Notes under the pieces: generated by a model
The model's input: the letters and a program-made list of their open reading frames with translations, nothing else
Database searches by the model: none
What the model was told of the DNA's origin: nothing
Assembly (NCBI RefSeq): GCF_020711235.1
Contig: NZ_JAJFAV010000005.1
Coordinates: forward strand, 248,001 to 312,000
Reading direction: 5' to 3'
Source of the DNA: Hymenobacter sp. 15J16-1T3B
Lineage (GTDB): Bacteria; Bacteroidota; Bacteroidia; Cytophagales; Hymenobacteraceae
DNA length: 64,000 nucleotides
Part shown: positions 1 to 10,158 of the stretch, piece after piece
How the letters are laid out: each line of letters starts with the position of its first letter
How positions within the stretch are numbered: the first letter of the stretch is position 1
Program-made: the position numbers and the translations under genes

Positions 1-74
1 CTGCGTTGGGGCAGCAGCGGCAGCAGGAGCAATAACAAAGCGGGCAGCAGACGGAGGAAGCGGTGGATGCGCAT
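1..74 (-). CDS. Secreted protein, N-terminal fragment
   Basis: An ATG on the minus strand at 74 opens a frame running off the left edge. It encodes MRIHRFLRLLPALLLLLLPL followed by LPQR: two basic clusters and then an uninterrupted leucine-rich hydrophobic stretch, which is a typical signal peptide. Only about 24 codons are visible, so the function cannot be assigned. The gene is divergent from the pyrophosphatase homologue that starts at 271, and the 196 bp between them show no motif I can name. Confidence 0.55.
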   Translation of the reverse strand, partial: MRIHRFLRLLPALLLLLLPLLPQR

Positions 75-270
75 GGTGGAAACAGAGAAAGGAAGAGTTG
101 AGATTGGGCAAAAGTAGCCGGGGCCGTTGCCCGCCGCAACGCATGATAATGTGAGGTGCCGGGCCACGGCCAGCGCGTTCGGGGCTAGCTCGGCAGTAGC
201 GGCCGCGGGCCTAACAATTCGGTAACACGCTTTCGGCCGGGGCGGTATAAAGCGGCAAGCCCCCTCCCCT

Positions 271-804
271 ATGCCTCCCGCTCTGCACCAATTGCCGGTC
301 TACGCGCCCGGCTCCCGCCGCCTGCACGTGGTCATCGAAACGCCCAAAGGCAGCCGCAACAAGCTGGCCTTCGACCCCGAACTGGGCTTTTTCAAGCTCA
401 TGGGCGTGCTGCCCGAAGGCAGTTCCTTCCCCTACGACTTCGGCTTCGTGCCCTCCACCCTGGCCGACGACGGCGACCCGCTCGACGTGCTGCTGCTCAT
501 GGACGCGGCCACCTACCCCGGCGTGGTGGTGGAAGCCCGGCTCATCGGCGTGCTGGAAGCCGAGCAGCCCGAGGACGGGCAGCCCCAGCGCAACGACCGG
601 CTGCTGGCCGTAGCCGCCGAGTCGCGCCTGCACCGCCACTTGCACGACCTCGGCGACCTGACGCCCCAGCTGCTGCACGAAATCGAGCACTTTTTCCATT
701 CCTACAACGAGGCCAAGGGCCAGCCGTTCCGCATCGTGCGCCGCAGCGGAAAAAAGCGCGCCGAGGAGCTGGTGCACAAGGCCGCCGCGCAGGCGCAGCC
801 CTAG
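271..804 (+). CDS. Divergent family I inorganic pyrophosphatase homologue
   Basis: 177 aa, the usual length for prokaryotic soluble family I pyrophosphatase, which hydrolyses PPi to phosphate in the cytoplasm. The family signature DGDPLDV is present (D67, D69, D72), as are PKGSRNK (25-31), FGFVPSTLADDGDP (57-70) and EIEHFF (137-142). By-eye alignment with the E. coli and Thermus enzymes, recalled from memory, shows many catalytic positions changed: the Glu of NKYE is A33, the Arg of the DRV motif is G45, both active-site Tyr are F53 and F57, the two Asp of the AED..LD segment are S118 and R122, and the Lys after the C-terminal Tyr is N146. The fold is clear, but ordinary pyrophosphatase activity is doubtful. 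The DUF421 gene follows 11 bp downstream, probably in the same transcript. Confidence 0.8.
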   Translation: MPPALHQLPVYAPGSRRLHVVIETPKGSRNKLAFDPELGFFKLMGVLPEGSSFPYDFGFVPSTLADDGDPLDVLLLMDAATYPGVVVEARLIGVLEAEQPEDGQPQRNDRLLAVAAESRLHRHLHDLGDLTPQLLHEIEHFFHSYNEAKGQPFRIVRRSGKKRAEELVHKAAAQAQP

Positions 805-815
805 CAGCCACGGCC

Positions 816-1334
816 ATGGAACACGCGCTCAACGAACTCCTCGGGCTGCACGCCAGCTCGCACAACATCACCGCCCTGCAGATGTCGGTGCGGGCGGTGG
901 TCGTGTTTTTCGTGGCGCTGCTGCTGCTACGCTTGGCCGGCAAGCGCACCTTCGGCTCGAACAGCCCCTTCGACGTGGTGCTCAAAATCATCCTCGGCGC
1001 CGTGCTGAGCCGGGCCATCGTGGCCGCGTCGCCCTTCGTGGGCACGCTGGTGGCCTCGGCCGTGATGGTGGGCCTGCACCGGCTGCTGGCCATGGCGGCC
1101 TACCACAGCCACGCGGTGGGCAAGCTCATCAAGGGCCGCTCCTACGTGCTGGCCGAAAACGGCGCGCTGAACCGGGCCAACATGCAGCACAACAACATCA
1201 CCGAGCGCGACTTGCACGAGGGCGTGCGCAGCAAAGGCCACACCGACGACCTAACCGAAGTGGAAACCGTGCGGCTGGAGCGCGACGGCGAAATCAGCGT
1301 GGTGATGCAGAAGCAAGACCGCCTGCCCTCCTGA
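816..1334 (+). CDS. DUF421 (YetF-like) membrane protein
   Basis: 172 aa. The N-terminal part holds hydrophobic helices (about residues 25-42 and 52-90) containing the LAGKRTFGSNSPFDVV segment characteristic of DUF421/YetF proteins. The C-terminal half is a soluble domain with the family-typical stretch KGRSYVLAENGALN and then NMQHNNITERDL, ending in an acidic/basic tail. Family members are integral membrane proteins of unknown biochemical role; B. subtilis homologues have been linked to spore and membrane properties. It sits 11 bp after the pyrophosphatase homologue and is convergent with uvrB. Confidence 0.82.
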   Translation: MEHALNELLGLHASSHNITALQMSVRAVVVFFVALLLLRLAGKRTFGSNSPFDVVLKIILGAVLSRAIVAASPFVGTLVASAVMVGLHRLLAMAAYHSHAVGKLIKGRSYVLAENGALNRANMQHNNITERDLHEGVRSKGHTDDLTEVETVRLERDGEISVVMQKQDRLPS

Positions 1335-1346
1335 CGCCCCGAAACG

Positions 1347-1381
1347 CCACGGGCCCGCAGCGGATGGCTGCGGGCCCGTGG
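1347..1381. terminator. Bidirectional hairpin between DUF421 gene and uvrB
   Basis: Perfect 14-bp inverted repeat (CCACGGGCCCGCAG / CTGCGGGCCCGTGG) with a 7-nt loop in the 66-bp gap between two convergent genes. There is no T-tract, so it may be a weak intrinsic terminator or an mRNA 3'-end stabiliser. Confidence 0.6.
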
Positions 1382-1400
1382 TGCGCGTCCAGAGGGCGGC

Positions 1401-3443
<2,043 letters not shown>

Positions 3444-3570
3444 GCGGGGAGAAGTCGGAGAGCGGAAAAGATAACCCTTCTTAACCGCGGGCGGGCGGCT
3501 GGGGTTTCCCGCTGCGCAAAGAAACCCGCTGCCGCTTACCGATCAACCGGTGCGGGCGGGCCACCAAAGA

Positions 3571-3604
3571 AAAACCCCACGACCGGAAACCAGCCGCGGG
3601 GTTC
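3571..3604 (-). terminator. Terminator after the barrel gene
   Basis: Read on the minus strand, AACCCCGCGGCTGG pairs imperfectly with CCGGTCGTGGGGTT and is followed by a short run of T. It lies about 40 nt past the stop codon at 3644 and ends the sigma-factor/barrel operon before uvrB's promoter region. Confidence 0.65.
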
Positions 3605-3643
3605 GGACCCAGGTGAGTGAATGGGTGAAATCAGAATTATCGA

Positions 3644-5302
3644 TTAGGGAACCAGCTCCGTCTTGCCGCCGCCAAACTCCATGCTGGCCGACAGGCCCAG
3701 GGCGTAGGGCCGGGTGCGCTGGCTCCAGCTTTCGGTGGGGTTGGCGTTGAGCGTGGTCAGGCCGGCTTCGGCTTCGGGGCCGAGGTTGAGCTGCCAGCCA
3801 CCGCCGGCGGGCGAGAAGCGCACCCCGGCGCTGCCGCGGGTGGTAGCCAGCATGCGGCGGTACGAGGAGTCGTCGGCGGTGCTCTGCGTGCCCACGGCGG
3901 TGCGGTTGCGCAGGATTACGTTGACGGCGGCGCCCACGGCGGCGTACACGCCCCAGCCCTGCTTGCGGCTTTCGTAGCGCACCTGCACGGGCACGCCCAC
4001 AGTGGTGAGGTGGTAGCGGCCGGTCTGAAATTTATCGGCGGCCGTGCTGGTGCTGAACATGGTCTGCGGCACTTCGCGGCCGGTGCGGCCCGAAATGACG
4101 GCCAGTTCGGCGCCGGTCAGCAGCGTCCAGTGCTTTTTGTCGAGGGGCACGGCCACCCCGAACATGCCGCGCTGGGCCAGGCCCGCCTGCAAGCGGGTGG
4201 GCTCTTCGGGCACGGCAGCGCGAGAGGCCACGTTGCTCGGGCCGGGCGTGGGCATGGCGCTAAAGGCCATGCCGCTACCCACCATGCTGCTCACGTTCGG
4301 TTCGAAGCGGTGGGCGCCGAAGCTGCCGCGCCAGCGCCACCGGCTGCTGGGCGAAGCTTTTTTGTCCTCTGCCTCGTCGGCGGCGGTTACCTGTGCCGCC
4401 AACAGGGCGGGCGTACTCAGCAGGGTCGGCTTTAGCGAATCAGGCGTCCCGGCATTCAGGCCGGTGCGGCGCAGCCGGCTGGCAATGAACTGCAGGGTCT
4501 CGGCGTCGGCCGAAACAGCAGCGGTAGTAGCGGCGGCGCTGCGGGCCCCAGTTGTCGTGGCACTGGCCACCGCCGTAGCGCCAGCGGAGCCGGCGGCACC
4601 GCGTGGGGCCAGGGCCGGGCCGGCCGGCAACAGCGAACCGCCGTTGGACGCCGGCGCAGCGGCCCCGCCGCCGAAGGTCTGGCGGATAGCGGCCACGGCG
4701 CGGTTGAGCAAGCTGGGCTGAACAGCTGAAACAGCCGCCCGGCGGCGGGCTCCAAACGACTCGCGCAGGTTATCCACCGTGCTCGGAGCCTCAGCAGCGT
4801 CGACCCGGGCTACGTCCGTAGCGGCGGAGCTACCCAGCTGGCCGGCTGCGCTACCCGAGGCGTCTTGCGTAGCTTCAGAGGAGTCGGTCAAGCCGTTCGT
4901 GGCGGCGGCGCGGCCGGAGCCGGCGGCTACCGTAGCGCCGCGGCCGGCTTCAGCCATTGGCTGCGCGGCCTGGCCCAGGCGGGCGGCGGCGCTGCGGGAA
5001 GCGGCGTTGCTATCCACCACGGCCGCTACTTCGGTGCCGGGGGCGGGTGCCAGCGCATGTTGCGTTAGCCAGCCCCCGAGGCCCAGGGTAGCCACGGCCG
5101 CGGCCGCTGCGGCGGCGCGGCGGTAGCCCACCAACCGGCGGCGGTAGCCTTGGTTTTCGCGCAGCAGCAACTCGTGGTCGAGCCGGTCCCACACGTCGGT
5201 GCGGGGCTGCAGCTCCGCCTCGGCCAGCTTCTGGCGGAATAACTCCTCCAGGTTGCCGGTGGGCGGCCGGTGGTCGTTATGGTTATTGGAAACGGGTGTC
5301 AT
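3644..5302 (-). CDS. Single-TM protein with C-terminal outer-membrane-type barrel, sigma-factor partner
   Basis: 552 aa from ATG 5302; a longer reading would need the TTG at 5326. The N-terminal segment (about 18-48) contains LEELFRQKLAEAELQPRTDV and then WDRLDHELL, a short cytoplasmic motif common in Bacteroidota proteins that precede barrel domains. It is followed by one TM helix (about 62-80), roughly 240 residues of Ala/Ser/Thr-rich low complexity, and a C-terminal region (about 330-552) with alternating aromatic/hydrophobic strands ending in a barrel-like tail. The gene overlaps the end of the upstream ECF sigma-factor gene by 20 bp, so translation is probably coupled. By position and topology it is a candidate anti-sigma or envelope-sensing partner. 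This role is inferred, because no canonical anti-sigma domain is recognised. Confidence 0.75.
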   Translation of the reverse strand: MTPVSNNHNDHRPPTGNLEELFRQKLAEAELQPRTDVWDRLDHELLLRENQGYRRRLVGYRRAAAAAAAVATLGLGGWLTQHALAPAPGTEVAAVVDSNAASRSAAARLGQAAQPMAEAGRGATVAAGSGRAAATNGLTDSSEATQDASGSAAGQLGSSAATDVARVDAAEAPSTVDNLRESFGARRRAAVSAVQPSLLNRAVAAIRQTFGGGAAAPASNGGSLLPAGPALAPRGAAGSAGATAVASATTTGARSAAATTAAVSADAETLQFIASRLRRTGLNAGTPDSLKPTLLSTPALLAAQVTAADEAEDKKASPSSRWRWRGSFGAHRFEPNVSSMVGSGMAFSAMPTPGPSNVASRAAVPEEPTRLQAGLAQRGMFGVAVPLDKKHWTLLTGAELAVISGRTGREVPQTMFSTSTAADKFQTGRYHLTTVGVPVQVRYESRKQGWGVYAAVGAAVNVILRNRTAVGTQSTADDSSYRRMLATTRGSAGVRFSPAGGGWQLNLGPEAEAGLTTLNANPTESWSQRTRPYALGLSASMEFGGGKTELVP

Positions 5303-5960
5303 TGTAATGCTGGTCGAGTCTTTCAAGCTTGGCTTTCAGAATAGCGCGGGCGCGGGAGTACTGCGACTTGCTGGTACCCTCCGAAATGCCGAGCATCTCG
5401 CCAATTTCTTTGTGGCCGTAGCCTTCGATGGCAAACAGGTTGAACACCATGCGGTAGCGCGGGGCCAGGTCCTGAACCATCTTAAGTAACTCCGTGAAGT
5501 TGTAGTTGGAGAGAATGAGCTCCTCGTCGGCCACGACTTCCGGGTATTCGTTTTCCGTCACGGCCAGCATGGGGGCGTTGCGGCGGTGCTGGCGCAGGGC
5601 GGCGTTGATCATAATGCGCCGAATCCAGAACTCCAGCGGACACTCGCGCCGGAACAGGCGCAGGTTGCTGAACACCGTCACGAAGCCTTCCTGCAACACG
5701 TCCTCGGCCTCGAACGTGGTCTGGGAGTAGCGCGAGCAGACGGCCAGCATGCGGCCGGCGTAGCGCGTGTACAGCTCCTTCTGGGCCACGCGGCTGCCGT
5801 CGAGGCAGGCGTCGATCAGCTCGGCTTCGCTCCAGCGGCTGGCCGGCGTGAGCGGGCGCGTGGCAGCGGGCGGGGCCACCTCAGCACTTTCGGCCGGCGC
5901 CGACATTCCCCCAACCAAACGACCGAGGCTGCCGCCGAAGGCAGCGGCCAGGGCGCTCAT
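5283..5960 (-). CDS. ECF-type RNA polymerase sigma-70 factor
   Basis: 225 aa from ATG 5960; an internal ATG at 5906 would shorten it by 18 residues and removes a non-conserved start. Region 2 (about 47-130) contains ELYTRYAGRMLAVCSRY, the core-binding FEAEDVLQEGFVTVF and FRRECPLEFWIRRIMINAA. Region 4 (about 160-215) carries FAIEGYGHKEIGEMLGISEG and TSKSQYSRARAILKAKL, a helix-turn-helix for -35 recognition. Region 3 is absent, as usual for ECF factors. The stop codon lies inside the downstream barrel gene, so the two form a coupled operon. The target regulon cannot be read from the sequence. Confidence 0.95.
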   Translation of the reverse strand: MSALAAAFGGSLGRLVGGMSAPAESAEVAPPAATRPLTPASRWSEAELIDACLDGSRVAQKELYTRYAGRMLAVCSRYSQTTFEAEDVLQEGFVTVFSNLRLFRRECPLEFWIRRIMINAALRQHRRNAPMLAVTENEYPEVVADEELILSNYNFTELLKMVQDLAPRYRMVFNLFAIEGYGHKEIGEMLGISEGTSKSQYSRARAILKAKLERLDQHYNDTRFQ

Positions 5961-6244
5961 ATGCGGGCCCGGCGGGAGCGGCCGGGGGCGCCAGTGCCCG
6001 GCGCGGCGGCGCGGCGGGAATTGTTAGTAACAGGTAGCGGATGTCTCATGGGCTAAAGGGCCACGAACGAACAAAACGAAGCCGGCCAATTGGCGGCGGT
6101 ATGGGGATGAGTAGCAGCGGGGCAACTTGGTTGCAAGCTCGGATATTTTTTTGTGTCGGCCCAAGCTCAACCTTGCCGCTGCATTTGGGGTACCTACCCG
6201 GGTCGAGCCACGAAGGCCGATGCTTGCTGACCCGTTCTGCGCCT

Positions 6245-6859
6245 ATGAAAACGCTCATCCTATTCTACTCCACGTATGGTCACATCTGGAAAATGGCCGA
6301 AGCCGTAGCCGAAGGCACACGCGAAGTCGGCGGCAACGAGGTCAGCATCAAGCGCGTGCCCGAAACCTTGCCCAAGGAGCTACTCGACCAGATCGGGGCC
6401 ACCGAGGCGCAGAAGGCTTTTGCGCACGTTCCGGTGGCCACGGTGGAAGAGCTGGCCGGTTATGATGCCATCATCCTGGGCGTGCCCACCCGCTACGGCA
6501 GCCTGTGCGGGCAAATTCAGTCGTTTCTGGACGCGACCGGGCCGCTGTGGGCCAAGGGCGCGCTGGTGGGCAAAGTCGGCGGGGCCTTCGTGAGCACGGC
6601 CACCCAGCACGGCGGCCAGGAAACCACCATTCGCACGGCCCACACGGCGCTGCTGCACCACGGCATGGTCATCGTGGGGCTGCCCTACGCCTGGCAGGGG
6701 CAGACGCGCATCGATGAAATAACGGGCGGCTCGCCCTACGGCGCCAGCACCATTGCCGGCGGCAAAGGCGAGCGGCAGCCCAGCGAGAACGAGCTGGCCG
6801 GGGCCCGTTACCAGGGCAAGCACACGGCCGAAATTGCCAGCAAGCTGGCGGCTAAATAA
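6245..6859 (+). CDS. wrbA: NAD(P)H:quinone oxidoreductase, WrbA family
   Basis: 204 aa, typical WrbA length. The start was set at ATG 6245 ([20 protein letters not shown]), because the upstream extension to 6041 is unlike the family. WrbA proteins are tetrameric FMN flavodoxin-like enzymes that reduce quinones by two electrons. The phosphate-binding loop [12 protein letters not shown] (7-18), GVPTRYGS near the isoalloxazine ring, and the C-terminal GGSPYGAST and [13 protein letters not shown] segments match the family. It is monocistronic and followed by a palindromic repeat. Confidence 0.95.
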   Translation: MKTLILFYSTYGHIWKMAEAVAEGTREVGGNEVSIKRVPETLPKELLDQIGATEAQKAFAHVPVATVEELAGYDAIILGVPTRYGSLCGQIQSFLDATGPLWAKGALVGKVGGAFVSTATQHGGQETTIRTAHTALLHHGMVIVGLPYAWQGQTRIDEITGGSPYGASTIAGGKGERQPSENELAGARYQGKHTAEIASKLAAK

Positions 6860-6878
6860 TCAATCCGGGGAATTGGCC

Positions 6879-6981
6879 TGTCATCCCAAGGCAGCGCGAA
6901 GGACCTTATCCCATCGAAACGAGTCGTTGTAACGAGTATCGTTTTGGTGCGGTAAGGTCCTTCGCTTTGCTCACGATGACA
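6879..6981. repeat. REP/MITE-like palindrome, copy 1
   Basis: A roughly 100-bp imperfect inverted repeat. The left arm begins TGTCATCCCAAGGCAGCGCG and continues AAGGACCTTATC. The right arm, read on the other strand, begins TGTCATCGTGAGCAAAGCGA and continues AGGACCTTACC. It lies between wrbA and the response-regulator gene. The same core occurs in another intergenic region (17063-17277), which makes it a dispersed element, although only two copies are visible here. There is no ORF inside. Confidence 0.75.
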
Positions 6982-7014
6982 TTTCCTGGAGAAACTGAAG
7001 CCCCAGACGCTTTT

Positions 7015-7764
7015 TCACAGTTGATTGTGTGTCCGGATTAAGCCCATGAACGCGTCGCGGTAACTGTCGCCGACGGGGAGCAGGCGGCCGGCAATCTGCA
7101 CCTTACCGCGCTCCACGTGCTCGATGCGGTTCAGCGCCACCAAGAAGGACTTGTGGATGCGGGCGAAGCGCTGCGGGGGCAGCACCTCCTCCACCCGCCG
7201 GAAGGACTGCAGCGTGAGGATTTTGCCGCTTTCGACGGTGTAAATCATTAGGTACTCCTTCATGCCCTCGATGTAGAGGATGTCGTCGAAGGCCACGCGC
7301 TGCAGCCGGTGCTCGTTCTTCACGAACATGGCGTCGGCCGCCGCGGGGGCTTCCGCTGGCGCGGCGGCTGGCAGCGCCGCGGCGGGTGCGGCCGGGGCGC
7401 GCAGCTTGCCGACGGCCTGCAGAAACCGCTCGAAGGCAATGGGTTTAAGCAGGTAATCGGTGGCCGACAGCTCGTAGCTCTGCACCGCGTACTGGGCATA
7501 GGCCGTGGTGAAGACCACGCGCGGGGCCGGCTGCGGCAGCAGCTGCACGAACTGCAAGCCGGTGATGCGCGGCATGTGAATGTCGAGGAAGATGACGTCG
7601 ACGGGGTGGTCCTGCACGAAGGCCAAGGCCTGTAGCGCGTCGTGAAACTGCCCGCACAGCTCCAGAAACGGCACTTGCGCGCAGTAGCCGGCCAGCACGT
7701 CGAGAGCCAGCGGCTCGTCGTCGATGAGTACGCAGCGGAGTTTGCGGCCAGAAAGAGCTTCCAT
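7015..7764 (-). CDS. LytTR-family response regulator
   Basis: 249 aa. The receiver domain (about 9-125) has the acidic pocket IDDEP (14-18), phosphoacceptor D61 in FLDIHMP, the Thr/Ser switch in VFTTAYAQYA and the conserved Lys in DYLLKPI. An Ala/Pro-rich linker leads to a LytTR DNA-binding domain (about 145-245) with FVKNEHRLQRV, ILYIEGMKEYLMIY and FARIHKSFLVALNRI. It acts in the cytoplasm as a transcription factor once phosphorylated. The cognate kinase gene lies immediately upstream (59-bp gap), transcribed in the same direction. Confidence 0.95.
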   Translation of the reverse strand: MEALSGRKLRCVLIDDEPLALDVLAGYCAQVPFLELCGQFHDALQALAFVQDHPVDVIFLDIHMPRITGLQFVQLLPQPAPRVVFTTAYAQYAVQSYELSATDYLLKPIAFERFLQAVGKLRAPAAPAAALPAAAPAEAPAAADAMFVKNEHRLQRVAFDDILYIEGMKEYLMIYTVESGKILTLQSFRRVEEVLPPQRFARIHKSFLVALNRIEHVERGKVQIAGRLLPVGDSYRDAFMGLIRTHNQL

Positions 7765-7823
7765 GCGGGAAAGTAGTCAGATCAATGCAACATAGAATTT
7801 AAGGCGCGGCTTGCTCCGCTGAA

Positions 7824-8975
7824 TCAGCTTAGCGCCGGGCCAGGCAGCAGCCTGAGGGAAGCACGGTAATGGCCGGGTGGCGTTTCGAGGCGCAGCTCGT
7901 GCCGGCCGGGGTAGAGCAGCTCCAGGCGGCGGCGCAGATTCACCAGGCCCACGCCGCCGGAGGCTTCCAGGGCCGCCCCGCCGGGTTCGGGCGCCACGGC
8001 GTTGTCGACCACCAACTGCAGGGCGCCGGCCGCGGTCAACTCCAGCCGGATCTGCACGGCGGGGCGGGCGGTCAGGTCGCCGTGCTTGAAGGCGTTTTCG
8101 ACCAGGGGCAGCAGCAGCATGGGCGCCACCGGCCACTCGGCCGCGGCGGGCAGGCCGGCGTCGTCGAAGAGGATGGCGGCGCCGCCGGTGGCGGGCAGGC
8201 GCAGCTGCTGCAGGGCCAGAAAGCTGCGCAGGTGCTGCAGCTCCTGGCTGAGCGGCACGGTATCGGCGGCCGACTCGTAGAGCATGTAACGCATGATTTC
8301 GGCCAGGCGCAGCACTGCTTCGGGGGCGCGGTCCGATTTCTGGCTGGCCAAGGCGTAGATGTTGTTGAGCGTGTTGAACAGGAAGTGCGGGTTGACCTGC
8401 ATTTTCAGCAACGACAGCTCCGTGAGCAGCTGCCGGCGCTCCAGCTCGCGGCGGTTGCGCCGTTCCTGCAGGTAGTCGCCGGTGACTTTCAGGGCCGAGC
8501 TGAGAAAGGCCATCATCAGGCCCATCAGGGCGTAGGGCACGGCGAGCTGCAGCAGCGTGGGCTGCTTCATGCTCTTTTCCCAAACGGCCGTGTACACCCA
8601 GTGAAAGCTCGCCAGGCGCAGCCCAACGAACAGCGCGAGCAGCAGCACTACGCTCAGGGCGTAGAGCACCACCTGCCCGCGGGCCAGCAGCCGCGGAATC
8701 AACTCGCGCCAGTTCAGGTAGAAGATGCCCGCGTACAGCGCATCGGTAACCAAGCTGCGCAGCACTACATTTTGCCACAACTCCCAAGACCGCGCCTCGT
8801 CGGAGCTGAGGGTGTGAAGAATCTGCTGAAACTGCAGCGCGTCGGTGAGCAGCAGCACGCCCCAGAGCACGGCGTGGGCCCACAGGGGCACGCGGCGCGA
8901 GGTAACGGGTTCGGCCGTCGGCCAGGGAGCGGAGCCAAACAGGGGCGCAACGGCGCGGGCGAGGAGGGTTGGCAT
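7824..8975 (-). CDS. LytS/YehU-type sensor histidine kinase
   Basis: 383 aa from ATG 8975; upstream in-frame codons would run into the divergent ABC gene and look non-coding. Four hydrophobic helices (within about 30-170) form the membrane sensor. A short coiled coil (RRNRRELERRQLLTELSLLK) leads to the His_kinase motif NPHFLFNTLNNIY, with the phosphoacceptor His near residue 195. The ATPase domain has LVENAFKHGD (N-box) and GGVGLVNLRRRL (G-box). There is no periplasmic sensor domain, so the signal is probably detected within the membrane. It forms an operon with the LytTR regulator and is divergent from the ABC-2 exporter. Confidence 0.93.
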   Translation of the reverse strand: MPTLLARAVAPLFGSAPWPTAEPVTSRRVPLWAHAVLWGVLLLTDALQFQQILHTLSSDEARSWELWQNVVLRSLVTDALYAGIFYLNWRELIPRLLARGQVVLYALSVVLLLALFVGLRLASFHWVYTAVWEKSMKQPTLLQLAVPYALMGLMMAFLSSALKVTGDYLQERRNRRELERRQLLTELSLLKMQVNPHFLFNTLNNIYALASQKSDRAPEAVLRLAEIMRYMLYESAADTVPLSQELQHLRSFLALQQLRLPATGGAAILFDDAGLPAAAEWPVAPMLLLPLVENAFKHGDLTARPAVQIRLELTAAGALQLVVDNAVAPEPGGAALEASGGVGLVNLRRRLELLYPGRHELRLETPPGHYRASLRLLPGPALS

Positions 8976-9200
8976 GGGTCCAGGGTAAAAGCCCCGGCAA
9001 GCTAGGGCGGCGCGGAAGCCAGGTGCGCATTTTTTCAACCAACCCGCCCAGACGGCGCCCCAACCGCCCGCCGTTCGCCGCCAACCGTTGGGCAGCCCGC
9101 TGAGGGGCCGAAACGGGGTAATTCGCCACGGCAAAACCGGCGTTCGGCCCAGGGATATAGGGTTTGGTGGATTTGTCGGAATGGAGTCGGAACGGGCCAA

Positions 9201-9208
9201 TACGTTTG
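9201..9208 (+). promoter_or_regulatory. Bacteroidota -7 box for the ABC exporter operon
   Basis: TACGTTTG matches the TAnnTTTG -7 consensus of Bacteroidota housekeeping sigma, 23 bp before the ATG. A TTTG at 9172-9175 could be the -33 element, although the spacing (25 bp) is longer than usual. Confidence 0.5.
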
Positions 9209-9231
9209 CCAGCACTGACGCCTTCTGACCT

Positions 9232-10158
9232 ATGAAAACCAACTCCTTACTCGTCGAGACGCGGGCCCTGTCCTTCGGCTTCGGGCCGCGGCAGGTACTG
9301 CACCAGCTCGATCTGCAGGTGCCCGCGGGCAGCATCTACGGCTTCCTGGGCCCGAACGGGGCTGGCAAGAGCACCACGCTGCGCCTGCTGCTGGGTTTGC
9401 TGCCCGCCCCCGCCGGCACGGTGCACCTCTTCGGCCACGACCAAGCCCGGCACCGCCTCGCCGCGCTCGGACAGGTGGGCGCCCTCATCGAAATGCCTTC
9501 GCTCTACGACCACCTCAGCGGCCGCGACAACCTGGAGGTAACGCGCCGCCTGCGCGGGCTGCCCGCCGGCCGCACCGCCGAAGTGCTGGCCACCGTGGGC
9601 CTGAGCGCCGACGCCCACCGCCCCGCCCGCGAGTATTCTCTGGGCATGCGGCAGCGCCTCGGCCTGGCCCTGGCCCTGCTGCCCGATCCGCAACTGCTCA
9701 TCCTCGACGAGCCCACCAACGGCCTCGACCCGAACGGCATCATCGAAATGCGCGCCTTGCTGCAGACGCTGCAGCGGGAGCACGGCAAAACCATTCTGCT
9801 CTCCAGCCACCTCATCAGCGAGATTGAGCGCGTGGCCACCCACGTGGGGGTGCTGCAGCAGGGCCGGCTGGCCTTTCAGGGCAGCGTGGCCGAGCTGCAG
9901 CGCCGGCAGCAGGGCCACGCCCAGGTTGTCATCGATACCGACGACGCGGCCCGCTGCCAGCTGCTGCTGCCCGTGGACCTGGGCGGCGCCACCGTGCTCG
10001 GCCCGGGGCGGCTGGGCGTGCCCTACCAATCGGCCGAGCAGATGGCTTACCTGGCCCAGCAGCTGGTGCTGGCCGGGCAGCCCGTGTACGCCCTGCACTG
10101 CCAGCAGCCCAGCCTGGAGCAAGCCTTCCTGCACCTCACCGAACCCGCCGTAGCCTAA
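9232..10158 (+). CDS. ABC-2 exporter ATP-binding subunit (BcrA-like)
   Basis: 308 aa. Walker A GPNGAGKST (40-48), signature SLGMRQ (136-141), Walker B with D-loop LILDEPTNGLDP (156-167) and the H-loop in LLSSHLISE are all intact. The C-terminal extension of about 80 residues after the ATPase core is typical of bacitracin/lantibiotic-type (BcrA/CcmA-like) subunits. It energises export or lipid handling with the membrane subunit encoded next; the TAATG junction overlaps its stop and the next start, implying coupling. It is divergent from the LytS/LytTR pair, which suggests co-regulation. The substrate is unknown. Confidence 0.93.
   Translation: MKTNSLLVETRALSFGFGPRQVLHQLDLQVPAGSIYGFLGPNGAGKSTTLRLLLGLLPAPAGTVHLFGHDQARHRLAALGQVGALIEMPSLYDHLSGRDNLEVTRRLRGLPAGRTAEVLATVGLSADAHRPAREYSLGMRQRLGLALALLPDPQLLILDEPTNGLDPNGIIEMRALLQTLQREHGKTILLSSHLISEIERVATHVGVLQQGRLAFQGSVAELQRRQQGHAQVVIDTDDAARCQLLLPVDLGGATVLGPGRLGVPYQSAEQMAYLAQQLVLAGQPVYALHCQQPSLEQAFLHLTEPAVA

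Noticed and set aside
6041-6244. N-terminal extension of WrbA by 68 residues
   Set aside because: WrbA proteins start at the flavodoxin beta-strand MKTLILFYS; the extension is not conserved-looking and covers the promoter region.
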